This document shows positions 15,090 to 22,355 of a stretch of 25,960 bases of DNA, one piece after another (the stretch's first letter is position 1; each line of letters starts with the position of its first letter). Origin of the DNA: a virus; the IMG/VR virus record IMGVR_UViG_3300025174_000101, positions 1 to 25,960 of that record; one strand, written 5' to 3'. The position numbers and the translations under genes were made by a program. The notes beneath the pieces were generated by a model, which was given only the letters and a program-made list of their open reading frames with translations, made no database searches and had not been told where the DNA came from.

Positions 15090-16460
15090 TCACCTCGGGA
15101 TGCGGAACCCCTCTTGCCAGAAAGCATACGCCCCGTCGATCATCTGCCACGCTGCCACGTACAGCCTATCCACCATGCCCAGCTGCTTGGCGCGGGCCAC
15201 GAGCTGCCCCCATGTCCCATTTGTCGCGGGGTTCGGCCCGCCCGTTGTCGTCGCCCAGCTGTCCTGCTGGCCCAGGGTGCCATTGAACGCGAGCACGGCC
15301 AGCATGCCGCTGTTCGCCAGCAAGCTCAGGTCTGCGTCTATCTCCGTCCATAGCTTGGGCTGGAGCGCCGCCGTGCGGAAGAAGTGCTCCAGGTAGCGCT
15401 GGTTACAGTGCTCGGTCGTGAACACGTCAAGCGCTATGTGACTGTTGGCCCATAGCCACTGGCTGGGCGTTAGGACACGTGCATCGCTGCCGGCAAAGTT
15501 GCGCCAGGCGAGCAAGAAGGCTTGCCAGCCGGAGCGATACTGTGCCGTCCAGCCGTCCGGGTAATCCGTCACCGCGGCGCCCTTGAACGGTTCATGCAAC
15601 AGGTTGTCAAAGGCGAAGCCCTGATAGATGTACCGGCCCGCAGCGTCCAGCCATGGATTAGTCGAGATCGTCCAGCCGAAAGGCGCAGTGGGATCGAGCC
15701 CCAGCGTGCTGAGCGTCTGCGCGGATTCTGGATTGCCATTGCCCGTGGCGCGGTACACGTCTACATCGTAGCTGTGCCCAGCCAGGGCAGCGAAGGGAGG
15801 CAAGCCGTGGGGCGGGATGTGTGGGCAGGCGACGTTGTGATCCGGTGGCGACTGGTCCACTGGGTTCGACTCGAATTTGTCTATTAAGGGCTCGCCGTAC
15901 GAGTTGAGCAGGCCGTTCTTGCTGAGCAAAGCCATATTGCTGCCCGTGGCTATCTGCCCCGTAGCCTCTTCGGCCTGGGGGATGTAGTAGTGCTCCATGG
16001 GCAAGGACTCGAAGTCCGTCCAGAAGTACACGCGCGTACCATGCGGTGCGGTGCTCCGGTCCCGGATCGCCTCCACCATGGGCTTCGAGAACCAATGCCC
16101 GAGGAACACCACGTCCAGCATGCTACAGAGATCCAGCACCGCCTCGCCCATGAGCGACACGCTGGCGACGGCGTGCACGATCTCGGTGGCAGGGTTGCCA
16201 CCGCGGGCCAGGATGCGCCGAGTGAGTGCATCTTCCCACAAGGCCCAGTTGCGGCCCCTGATCGCCGGTGAGCTGGCGAGCGTCGTGAAGTTGCTGGGCT
16301 GGTTGAAATCGTAGGTGGCCCATACCAAGCCCATGAGGCCCAACAGCTCGCCTGGGCGCGGCACGTTGGGGTGGAGCGTCGGCTGGCGCAGGTGCACCGC
16401 AAGCGGGCGCCTGCGGTCCACATAAGGCGGCGGCGTCCTTGGTATGAGACGTTGCGGCAT
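15090..16460 (-). CDS. Large unknown protein, possibly a TIM-barrel glycoside-hydrolase-like enzyme
   Basis: The protein is 456 residues, starting at ATG 16460 in a TGATG overlap. No signal peptide is seen. Features resemble GHL15/GH114-type TIM-barrel proteins: GFAFDN (281-286), placed like their GxFxDN strand end; a helix TAQYRSGWQAFLLAWRNF; then NSHIALDVFTTEHCN (339-353), placed like the following strand ending in an acidic residue; and late strands MLAVLAFNGTL and LYVAAWQMIDGAYAFW. Asp285, Asp345 and Glu350 are the candidate catalytic acids. This is pattern resemblance only. A virion-associated or secreted carbohydrate-active role is possible but not shown. There is no other enzyme for cell-wall degradation in the window. 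Confidence 0.7.
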   Translation of the reverse strand: MPQRLIPRTPPPYVDRRRPLAVHLRQPTLHPNVPRPGELLGLMGLVWATYDFNQPSNFTTLASSPAIRGRNWALWEDALTRRILARGGNPATEIVHAVASVSLMGEAVLDLCSMLDVVFLGHWFSKPMVEAIRDRSTAPHGTRVYFWTDFESLPMEHYYIPQAEEATGQIATGSNMALLSKNGLLNSYGEPLIDKFESNPVDQSPPDHNVACPHIPPHGLPPFAALAGHSYDVDVYRATGNGNPESAQTLSTLGLDPTAPFGWTISTNPWLDAAGRYIYQGFAFDNLLHEPFKGAAVTDYPDGWTAQYRSGWQAFLLAWRNFAGSDARVLTPSQWLWANSHIALDVFTTEHCNQRYLEHFFRTAALQPKLWTEIDADLSLLANSGMLAVLAFNGTLGQQDSWATTTGGPNPATNGTWGQLVARAKQLGMVDRLYVAAWQMIDGAYAFWQEGFRIPR

Positions 16461-16768
16461 CAGCTCTCCTGCACGAGCTCAACCGTGATCGCTTGCGTGC
16501 CCTCGATGATGCGAACCCAGGCCACAGCGCCACCGATCTGCTGGGCGGTGCGATAGACTGCGTCCGCGATGTCCCATAGCTTGGCTGTAGGCGTGAGCTC
16601 AGGCAACCCAAGTTGCGGCAGCCACTCGTCTAGCTGGCGCTGGACATCTTGTTGATAGCTGTCGCGCTTCTGCCCGCCTGGCAGCTTCTTGGTCACTTCG
16701 ATCTCGACGCTGTTGCGGTGCGGCCACCGGGAAGTGGCCGTATACAGGTACTCTAGGCGTGCTGGCAT
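16460..16768 (-). CDS. Small protein, faintly like the 6-pyruvoyl-tetrahydropterin synthase fold
   Basis: The protein is 102 residues from ATG 16768 behind GGAGGGCTGAGG. The order of elements recalls QueD/PTPS proteins: a first strand LEYLYTATSRW, then HRNSVEIEVT, a helix in DSYQQDVQRQLDEWL, TPTAKLWDIADAVYRTAQQIG like PT-x-EN-x-A, and VAWVRIIEGTQAITVELV like the final VxVxE strand. The zinc-binding triad HGH is not present (only one His at the expected place), so it would not be an active enzyme of that family. A different, unrelated small protein is as likely. The function should be left open. Confidence 0.6.
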   Translation of the reverse strand: MPARLEYLYTATSRWPHRNSVEIEVTKKLPGGQKRDSYQQDVQRQLDEWLPQLGLPELTPTAKLWDIADAVYRTAQQIGGAVAWVRIIEGTQAITVELVQES

Positions 16769-16873
16769 CCTCAGCCCTCCTCATCATCCCATGTCTTGCG
16801 TGCGTGCTCCTTGGTCAGCAGCAACTCGCTCTGGGCTTGCTGCTGCCGCTCCTGTGCAGCCCCCTGCTGCCGT

Positions 16874-17014
16874 CTATGCTCGCAGACAGCTCGGAAGCTC
16901 CTCCTCCTGCGCCGACGACATCTTGCGCGGGTTCACCTCAGCCGGCCGCAACTGGCTGCGTGGTACGTACTCCACGGTCAAGCCTAGCTCAGCCGCCCGC
17001 AGTGGTTCGGCCAT
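16874..17014 (-). CDS. Truncated ParB-like N-terminal segment (46 residues)
   Basis: This short ORF starts at ATG 17014, 4 nt after the previous stop, and ends at TAG 16874. Residues 14-40 (VEYVPRSQLRPAEVNPRKMS) match the opening of ParB/Srx-type nuclease domains: V-x-x-V-P-x-S-x-L-x-P-x-x-x-NPR. The rest of the domain (the G-x-x-x-P-L-x-V core) is absent. The following 105 nt hold an open frame in +1 with Gln/Glu-rich helix sequence ending DDEEG before the next start, without its own start codon. It may be a remnant, a frameshifted gene, or a natural short peptide. The ribosome-binding site is weak (AGGG, 2 nt spacing). Confidence 0.4.
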   Translation of the reverse strand: MAEPLRAAELGLTVEYVPRSQLRPAEVNPRKMSSAQEEELPSCLRA

Positions 17015-17018
17015 AACC

Positions 17019-17231
17019 CTACGGCTTCTTGTTGTTGAGCCACTGCAGGTAGATGACCGCCTGCGCCAGCAAGTACAGACAGCTCGAGCCCAGGTAGTAC
17101 AGGGCGCCGATCAAGCGCAGCTCCTGGCCCACCACGGCCTGGTCAGTGACGAGCGTCACAGTCAGGCCTACGCCAAAGAGCAAGATGCCGACGACGGTCA
17201 GCACGCGGAACAGGGTCGGGCTATACAACAT
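17019..17231 (-). CDS. Two-helix small membrane protein
   Basis: The protein is 70 residues from ATG 17231, chosen because a near-perfect ribosome-binding site AAGGAGGAGC precedes it; a longer upstream reading overlaps the preceding lipoprotein gene. Residues 8-27 (FRVLTVVGILLFGVGLTVTL) and about 38-62 (IGALYYLGSSCLYLLAQAVI) are transmembrane helices, with a short loop and a basic NNKKP end. Size and topology would suit a class II holin, but no endolysin is adjacent and the neighbours are lipoproteins. It could equally be a membrane partner of the cytochrome cassette or a superinfection-exclusion factor. Confidence 0.75.
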   Translation of the reverse strand: MLYSPTLFRVLTVVGILLFGVGLTVTLVTDQAVVGQELRLIGALYYLGSSCLYLLAQAVIYLQWLNNKKP

Positions 17232-17244
17232 GGCTCCTCCTTCT

Positions 17245-17643
17245 CTACTGGTTATGCGACGAGCGTATCGCAGTCCACTCTGCTGGCGGTCTGCTCTCGC
17301 AACCTGCCAGGCCAGGGTTGACTGCAAGCAAGCCTAACAGGACATCAGCGTCCCAGGCGGCCATTATCATGTACTGCGCATATTCCCCCTGGATCCTGCC
17401 GTCTACGATGGAAGCAGGGCCCCAGAAATATGGGCAAACCGCTATCTCCTGGCAGCAAGCAGGGCCAAAGTCTTTTATGAACAGCTCAGCATAGGCTTGC
17501 GATCCCTCAACGATGAGAAACCCATAGACGCTGTCCAGGTTGTCCTGCACGAGCCAGACCCCATCCCTCGAGGCCGGCGCATAGGGCGGACTACCGTCAC
17601 AAGCCAGCGCCAAGCAAGAGGCAAGGAGCAACTGTTTCGTCAT
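17245..17643 (-). CDS. Small predicted lipoprotein
   Basis: The protein is 132 residues from ATG 17643 behind GAGGGATGGC, 9 nt after the cytochrome stop. The N-terminus MTKQLLLASCLALACDGSPP is a lipoprotein-type signal: LASC (Cys10) fits the lipobox well, and Cys15 gives a more usual signal length. The mature part has Cys63, Cys64, Cys70 and Cys115, which could form disulfides in the periplasm, and aromatic residues (ELFIKDFGPACC, CPYFWG). No CxxCH is present. The family is not recognised. Close coupling to the cytochrome suggests a joint function or a moron-like unit. Confidence 0.75.
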   Translation of the reverse strand: MTKQLLLASCLALACDGSPPYAPASRDGVWLVQDNLDSVYGFLIVEGSQAYAELFIKDFGPACCQEIAVCPYFWGPASIVDGRIQGEYAQYMIMAAWDADVLLGLLAVNPGLAGCESRPPAEWTAIRSSHNQ

Positions 17644-17652
17644 GCCATCCCT

Positions 17653-18591
17653 CTACAGGTTGCGCAGAAACTCCAGCACCAGTTTGCGGAGTTCTTGCGG
17701 TAAGGCTTGAAACGCGAGCCGTGTGCGCGTGGCATATCCGCCACCATGCAAGAGCACCGCTTGTTCGATGCTCTGGGCGCGGCCATCGTGCAGGAACTGC
17801 GTAGCGAATCGAAGCCCCAGAAGCGGCTCGGTGCGGAACTCCCCGGGCTTGGCATCCAGCAGGCAGATGTCCGCCTGGCCCGTGCCTATGTCATGGAGCA
17901 CCAAGTCCGTGTACCCCCACTCGGGCGCATGGCACCCGGCACAGCCAATGGCAGCGAAGATGAGCCCGCCCAGGATGTTCTTCTTCACGTCGCCCTGTGG
18001 CCGGAGCTCCTGTGCAGCGATGAAAGCCGCCACGGCATCGCTGTCCTGTTCGCTCAACTCCTCGGGCACCTCTATGCCCTGCTCGACCTCGAAGGCGTCG
18101 GCAGTGAACTCGCGCAGGCTGGCGACTTGGGCCTTGCGGCCGAACTTGCCCAGGCGGCCATTAGGCAGGACATGCGGGCGACCACCAGTGAAGCGCCGCC
18201 ACAGGTCGTTGCGTGCGACGATCTCGGTATCGGTTACCAGGTCCATGATGCCGTTACCGAAGAGATCCGGGCTCGTGCGAATGGCCACTACCGCCCCGGC
18301 CGGCGCCGGCACGCCCGGTCCTGCCAATGAGCTGTCCTGCAGGACGGGCCCGCCGAGCACGGGGCGGCAGGGTACCTCCACAAACGCCGCGTGGCGCTCG
18401 GTCTCGTCGCCAGGACCTACACCTGGCGGCATGTGGCAGTTGGCACAGGATCGGCGGTTGAAGAATGGTCCCAGGCCAGTCGCCATGGTGAATTCCTGCT
18501 CAAACAGCTCGCGCCCTCGCGGGTTGGGCTGCGGCTGCATAGGCGAGCAACCGATCACAAGCAGGACTAGGCCGAGCCATCGGGCGTACAT
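17653..18591 (-). CDS. Di-haem c-type cytochrome lipoprotein (DHOR / DUF1111-like oxidoreductase)
   Basis: The protein is 312 residues from ATG 18591, with a strong AAGGAGGCGGC ribosome-binding site. The N-terminus MYARWLGLVLLVIGCSPMQ has a lipobox VIGC (Cys15), so the protein should be exported and lipid-anchored. Two haem c sites are present: SCANCH (Cys49/Cys52/His53) and GCAGCH (Cys217/Cys220/His221). Between them, RTSPDLFGNGIMDLV and LGKFGRKAQVASL match conserved blocks of the di-haem oxidoreductase family (Pfam DHOR, formerly DUF1111, related to MauG and cytochrome c peroxidases). After the second site, YTDLVLHDIGTGQAD, EFRTEPLLGL, FLHDGRAQSIEQAVLLHGG and the closing LRKLVLEFLRNL also match. 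Usual members are 400-500 residues, so this is a compact form. Haem attachment would need the host maturation system. Activity (peroxidase, thiol oxidation, electron transfer) cannot be told. Confidence 0.9.
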   Translation of the reverse strand: MYARWLGLVLLVIGCSPMQPQPNPRGRELFEQEFTMATGLGPFFNRRSCANCHMPPGVGPGDETERHAAFVEVPCRPVLGGPVLQDSSLAGPGVPAPAGAVVAIRTSPDLFGNGIMDLVTDTEIVARNDLWRRFTGGRPHVLPNGRLGKFGRKAQVASLREFTADAFEVEQGIEVPEELSEQDSDAVAAFIAAQELRPQGDVKKNILGGLIFAAIGCAGCHAPEWGYTDLVLHDIGTGQADICLLDAKPGEFRTEPLLGLRFATQFLHDGRAQSIEQAVLLHGGGYATRTRLAFQALPQELRKLVLEFLRNL

Positions 18592-19022
18592 GCCGCCTCC
18601 TTCCGCTTCTTCTCGTCATGCAGGCGTGTGGCCACGATGACCTGGCAGGGATCCCAGCCCATGTCAGGAGTGGGTAGGCCGCTGCGCCCCTCGTGAAGCA
18701 TCAGTTTACGCACCGCCTGGCAGCTCACTTCCAGCAGGCCCTCGGGACCGCTGAAAACAAGCAGCCCTTGCAGGCCAGGGCAGACCTCGACAAAGGGGCC
18801 GGCGTTGGGCGGTAAGCCGGTCACGCGTATGTTGAACTTGGCACGCAGAACGCCCTCCGGCCCATGCCGACCCCAGGCCTCGCGTTCGGCCTGTACGCAT
18901 ACGCCCGCCAACTGGGCGAGCATCTGCATGCGTGTCTCTCCTGGGGCCGCCGGCTTAGGGCGTTCGGTTGTCGCTCCATTGCCGCGCGCGCGCCTGCCGT
19001 TCATGTCCAGCAAGTCACCCAT
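18567..19022 (-). CDS. Unknown protein upstream of, and overlapping, the cytochrome gene
   Basis: The protein is 151 residues from ATG 19022 behind AGGAGGTTAGG. The first 30 residues are polar and probably disordered; then a helix (MQMLAQLAGVCVQAEREAWG) and a beta-rich core (LRAKFNIRVTGLPPNAGPFV) follow, ending with LHDEKKRKEAAC. No signal peptide, haem motif or metal site is clear. The end overlaps the cytochrome start by 25 nt, so the two are probably co-translated. Family unknown. Confidence 0.7.
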   Translation of the reverse strand: MGDLLDMNGRRARGNGATTERPKPAAPGETRMQMLAQLAGVCVQAEREAWGRHGPEGVLRAKFNIRVTGLPPNAGPFVEVCPGLQGLLVFSGPEGLLEVSCQAVRKLMLHEGRSGLPTPDMGWDPCQVIVATRLHDEKKRKEAACTPDGSA

Positions 19023-19031
19023 CCTAACCTC

Positions 19032-19355
19032 CTAGCCCATCTTGAACATCGTACCCGTCATGCGCTGGTTGGTAGGCGAACCGGTAAACTCGATGCGCAG
19101 GCCGTTGGCGTGCACCCCGCCAGGGAAGGTGTAGTGCTGGATCGCGTTGGCATCTGCCACGCCAGGCACCTCATGGCGCAACGTACCACCTGCCGAACCA
19201 TCGCGTATCTGGATCACGCCCGGCACGCCAGCGGTGCCCGTGTTCCACACAGTGATGCTGAGCACATCCACAGGGATCGAGCCAGACGAGACGATGGTCT
19301 GCGCCGTGCCGAAGGCGGTGATGCTGAATGGCGTGGTGGGCAGTACTCCGCTCAT
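19032..19355 (-). CDS. Small beta-sandwich-like protein, probable virion component
   Basis: The protein is 107 residues from ATG 19355 behind GAGGCAACC. It is composed of short strands with Gly/Thr/Ser-rich turns (SITVWNTGTAGVPGVIQIRD, GGTLRHEVPG, HANGLRIEFTG), the look of small Ig-like or jelly-roll proteins that decorate phage capsids or tails. No Cys or Lys-rich region. I place it as structural by composition only. Confidence 0.7.
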   Translation of the reverse strand: MSGVLPTTPFSITAFGTAQTIVSSGSIPVDVLSITVWNTGTAGVPGVIQIRDGSAGGTLRHEVPGVADANAIQHYTFPGGVHANGLRIEFTGSPTNQRMTGTMFKMG

Positions 19356-19362
19356 GGTTGCC

Positions 19363-20250
19363 TCACATCACATAGCCGCAGTACAGGCGGTGGATGCCGA
19401 ATGCTGTTAAGAGTCCTAGACCAGGATGTCCCCACGCAACGCTGCGTGTACGGGGCGTCTCTGCCGCATACGGCTTGTACAGCGAGCGCAGTGGGATCTT
19501 GACCCATGGGTAGGTGTTGAACAGAGCTTGTCCGCTGTAACCATCCGAGACGAGTGGCAGCGTATATAACGGCACATAGGTATCCCCTGCTGGCACATCT
19601 TCCTTCTCTAGATATCCCTCATACAGCCAGCCCTCGCTAGACGCTGCAGGGGCCAGGCTATCCATCTCCAGGCTGAAACTCTGAGCAAACGCGTACAGCT
19701 CATTGGGCAGCTTGCCGTTGATATGGAAGACACTCTCCAGCAAAAAAGTGGTCCAGTACGGGTTGAGGCGGGATGCGGCCAACACGTTGGTGGAGAGCTG
19801 ATAGCTATGCACAGGCAAGAGCGACGGGATCGTGATTTGCGGCTCTTGGTTGGGTGTCCATGCCGCCTCGAGCAAGCACGTTCCGTGGCGTTTCAGGATC
19901 TCGCTTTGCACCAAGTTGCCAACAGGAGCAATGCGCTTCACATCAGTTTCGGCGGGGTTGCCGCCCCAACCGATGGGCAACTTGAACACGACGTTGTGGG
20001 TGCGGGCTTGCTTGCCGTAGTTGAACCGGTACACCGGGGGGAAGTATGGGCCACCGGCTCCCGCCACCAGCTTGTCGCTGAAGTACACGAGCACAGGGAA
20101 ATCGCTGCGCAGGAGGAAAGTGCTGCCATGCACGGTACCGCCATAGTTCACGACGCTCGTCATTTCGCTGCGGAAAATCTCCGGCGGCGTGGCCCACAGG
20201 CGCCATTGCGGCTCGTTCCATTCGTATTCCCCAAACACTTCATGTGACAT
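19363..20250 (-). CDS. Unknown protein, beta-rich, possible virion structural protein
   Basis: The protein is 295 residues, starting at ATG 20250 and overlapping the previous gene's end by 11 nt. It is rich in Tyr, Pro, Trp and Leu with strand-like segments (STFLLRSDFPVLVYFSDKLV, THNVVFKLPIGWGG, QITIPSLLPVHSYQ), and lacks Cys pairs, signal peptide and recognised enzyme motifs. The composition resembles tail or receptor-contact proteins, yet it sits directly after the terminase genes. I do not recognise a family. Confidence 0.72.
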   Translation of the reverse strand: MSHEVFGEYEWNEPQWRLWATPPEIFRSEMTSVVNYGGTVHGSTFLLRSDFPVLVYFSDKLVAGAGGPYFPPVYRFNYGKQARTHNVVFKLPIGWGGNPAETDVKRIAPVGNLVQSEILKRHGTCLLEAAWTPNQEPQITIPSLLPVHSYQLSTNVLAASRLNPYWTTFLLESVFHINGKLPNELYAFAQSFSLEMDSLAPAASSEGWLYEGYLEKEDVPAGDTYVPLYTLPLVSDGYSGQALFNTYPWVKIPLRSLYKPYAAETPRTRSVAWGHPGLGLLTAFGIHRLYCGYVM

Positions 20251-20455
20251 AGCGCAAGTCCTCTTTGCAGAGCCTGCACTCGGGAGAATCGCATCCGCGA
20301 TGGATGGGGTTGCCGACGACCTGCAGCAAGAGCAGGTCTACTGCGCGGGCCTCGTCGTAGTGGCACGTGCAGAGCAAGAGCACCAAGGCTTGCTTGTGAT
20401 TGAGCACGCGCGGCGGCTCGCCCTGGGGCCGGCTGCAGCGCTTGCAGGTTCGCAT
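20240..20455 (-). CDS. Small Cys-rich, probably zinc-binding protein
   Basis: The protein is 71 residues from ATG 20455, chosen because GGAGGAGGCAGCC precedes it. Cys pattern: CKRC (4-7), LCTCH (29-32) and CDSPECRLC (55-63), with His20, consistent with one or two zinc sites. An in-frame extension is possible: ATG 20566 would add 37 residues with a hydrophobic helix (MWSVVVVLTAATLACMLPML), giving a membrane-anchored form; this lacks as good a ribosome-binding site. The 134 nt between here and the terminase stop hold nothing else that I can support. Function unknown. Confidence 0.65.
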   Translation of the reverse strand: MRTCKRCSRPQGEPPRVLNHKQALVLLLCTCHYDEARAVDLLLLQVVGNPIHRGCDSPECRLCKEDLRYVT

Positions 20456-20589
20456 GGCTGCCTCCTCCTGTCTCCTCACACTCCCACCCCTCGCGGCACC
20501 ATGCCAGAGCATCGGCAACATACAGGCCAATGTGGCAGCAGTCAGGACGACGACGACCGACCACATGCGGGGCACCCTACTGCATATCC

Positions 20590-22161
20590 TCAACTGAGGC
20601 CAAGGCGTTTCGCGCCCTCCTGACCCAGTCGGCGCATCATCTCGCAGGCCAGCCAGTAACTCATCAGGTAGTCGCTCGTGTGCTTTGTCGGCTCGTTCGG
20701 GTCATAGGCTTGCATGCCCTGGACCAGCTGATCGACCTGGCGCCAAGCATGGGCCCTCTCATCGCTGGGCAGAGCCAGCTGGTCTGTCTGGAGGTCCAGC
20801 ACCAGGCTCTTGATGCCCAGGTGCGGGTCGATCTTGCGCTTGGCGGTCGTCGTGAACCCTAGTACACGTGTGCGGTTCAAGTCCTCGTCCGTCCAGCCAT
20901 AGGCACGCATGACTTCCGCGCGCCTGAGCGTGCGGACGACCAGTCTCTGCATGCCATTGTCCTCGATCAGGAACCCTCCATGACGGGGATACAGCCGCAC
21001 CAGCTCGCGCAGCTCGTGGTACATCTTGGCATCGTCCCACAGGCCGCCGCGTATATCGAGCACGTGGCGTACCCCGCCAGCCATGTAGCCCGTTGTGATG
21101 ACGGTCAGGTCATGGCCATCGCCAGTGGCCAGGTCGATACCACTGGCCGCGAGCTGGCCTTCTGGACAGGGACGCGCAAGCTGCAAGCCCTTGCCGCGCT
21201 CGAGGGCGCGCCGGATGAGCGACAGCGGGAAAAGCTCCATCTCTTCCTGGGGCGTCCGGCACTTCCACATGCGCCACCAAGTTAGGTGGTCGGTCGAGGC
21301 CTTCTTGGCCTGTATGCGCTCCCAGGGCCAGCCGCGTAGCACACCGCTGCGCGGGTCGCGCCAAGCCTCGGGCCACAACGCCGCTGGCGGCCCCGGCCGC
21401 CCTTCCAGGTCGCACTCCACATCGTAGCGCCTGTGTTGCCAGCCTTCCTTCGCCGCTAGCCAGTGGCCTGCGTCGTCCTTCGTCCATGGGTGGCCAATGG
21501 ACCGGATCCAACCCTCAGCACTGACGCGGGATAGAACCTCATCGTCTATGCGCTGCTTGACCTTCTCGCGCGCTGCACGCGTGTAGGTGTTGTCCGTGTC
21601 GTGTATGTCGTCAAGCAACACGCCATCGAGGCGCCGGCCCACGATCTGTTTGAGAATGCCGGTAGCGATCACTGTCGGGTCGCGGTCAATGTGCCCTGCG
21701 GGGCGCTCGATCCAGATGCCGAAGATGTGCGTGGGGGTGCGGCCCACACGCGCCACGCGCAGGCTGGGGAAGACCTCACGCACGCGGTCGTTCTTGACGA
21801 TGTGTTGTGCAACCTGCTGCAGGCTCGCTTCGGGGATATCCGGGCCGGATCCAAGGTGCGCAAAGCTGCGTGTGGGATAGTTGCCGAGTTCCCACATGAG
21901 GCGCACAAAGCCTAGCTGGAAGGTCTTGCCATGCTCGGGCGGAGACCAAAAGACCAGGAACGGATGCGCGTCACATTCCTCGTGCCACCGCACGTGGATA
22001 GGCTGTTGATGAATGGCGAAACAGTGCTCGGCGAAGACGTTCACATCGGCTTGTGCCAGCTCGGAGATCGCGTAGCGATGCATGCGCCCACGCCGGCGCA
22101 GCGTATCGTACTCTTGCATGGCTGCAGTGCGGAAGTCGTCTATGGGGATGATTTCTGCCAT
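20590..22161 (-). CDS. terL: Terminase large subunit
   Basis: The protein is 523 residues, with ATG 22161 overlapping the previous gene by 22 nt; Met15 is an alternative start. The ATPase half has a Walker A variant SPPEHGKT (73-80) and a Walker B VLLDDIHD (181-188, Asp184/Asp185). The nuclease half shows the RNase H-like acidic positions: GIDLATGDGHDLTV (Asp343), GFLIEDNG (Glu400/Asp401) and HTSDYLMSYWLA (Asp497). It packages DNA into the prohead through the portal, cutting concatemers. Length is in the normal range. No clear ribosome-binding site precedes the start, so translation is probably coupled to the preceding gene. Confidence 0.95.
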   Translation of the reverse strand: MAEIIPIDDFRTAAMQEYDTLRRRGRMHRYAISELAQADVNVFAEHCFAIHQQPIHVRWHEECDAHPFLVFWSPPEHGKTFQLGFVRLMWELGNYPTRSFAHLGSGPDIPEASLQQVAQHIVKNDRVREVFPSLRVARVGRTPTHIFGIWIERPAGHIDRDPTVIATGILKQIVGRRLDGVLLDDIHDTDNTYTRAAREKVKQRIDDEVLSRVSAEGWIRSIGHPWTKDDAGHWLAAKEGWQHRRYDVECDLEGRPGPPAALWPEAWRDPRSGVLRGWPWERIQAKKASTDHLTWWRMWKCRTPQEEMELFPLSLIRRALERGKGLQLARPCPEGQLAASGIDLATGDGHDLTVITTGYMAGGVRHVLDIRGGLWDDAKMYHELRELVRLYPRHGGFLIEDNGMQRLVVRTLRRAEVMRAYGWTDEDLNRTRVLGFTTTAKRKIDPHLGIKSLVLDLQTDQLALPSDERAHAWRQVDQLVQGMQAYDPNEPTKHTSDYLMSYWLACEMMRRLGQEGAKRLGLS

Positions 22162-22355
22162 GTGCCAGAACTGTCAAGAGTAGCGCGTGCCCAGCGGTAA
22201 CCACACTCACAGCGGATGGCAAGATGTTCCGGTAATGTGCCAGCCTCTCTGGCGGGTGGTGGGCATTCACATCTTAAGTCCACATGATATGTCACGTTGA
22301 CCTGCCGACTCTGGCACTTCGGGCATTGGCGGAGCTGTTCGGGGCCGGCATACAT
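22140..22355 (-). CDS. Small zinc-ribbon-like protein
   Basis: The protein is 71 residues, from ATG 22355 in a TGATG overlap with the previous stop and behind AAGGAGCACTGCTG. Cysteines are placed as CPKC (11-14), CEC (29-31) and CECG (49-52): two CxxC-type knuckles around a short beta core (RQVNVTYHVDLR). This fits a small zinc ribbon. No enzyme motif. It overlaps the large terminase start by 22 nt. Confidence 0.75.
   Translation of the reverse strand: MYAGPEQLRQCPKCQSRQVNVTYHVDLRCECPPPAREAGTLPEHLAIRCECGYRWARATLDSSGTWQKSSP

Noticed and set aside
16460-16768. Reading the QueD-like protein as evidence for 7-deazaguanine DNA modification
   Set aside because: The zinc-binding residues are missing and no other gene of that pathway, nor a transglycosylase, is present.
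17019-17231. Firm holin call for the two-helix protein
   Set aside because: Topology fits, but no endolysin lies nearby and the neighbours are lipoproteins, so the function is left open.
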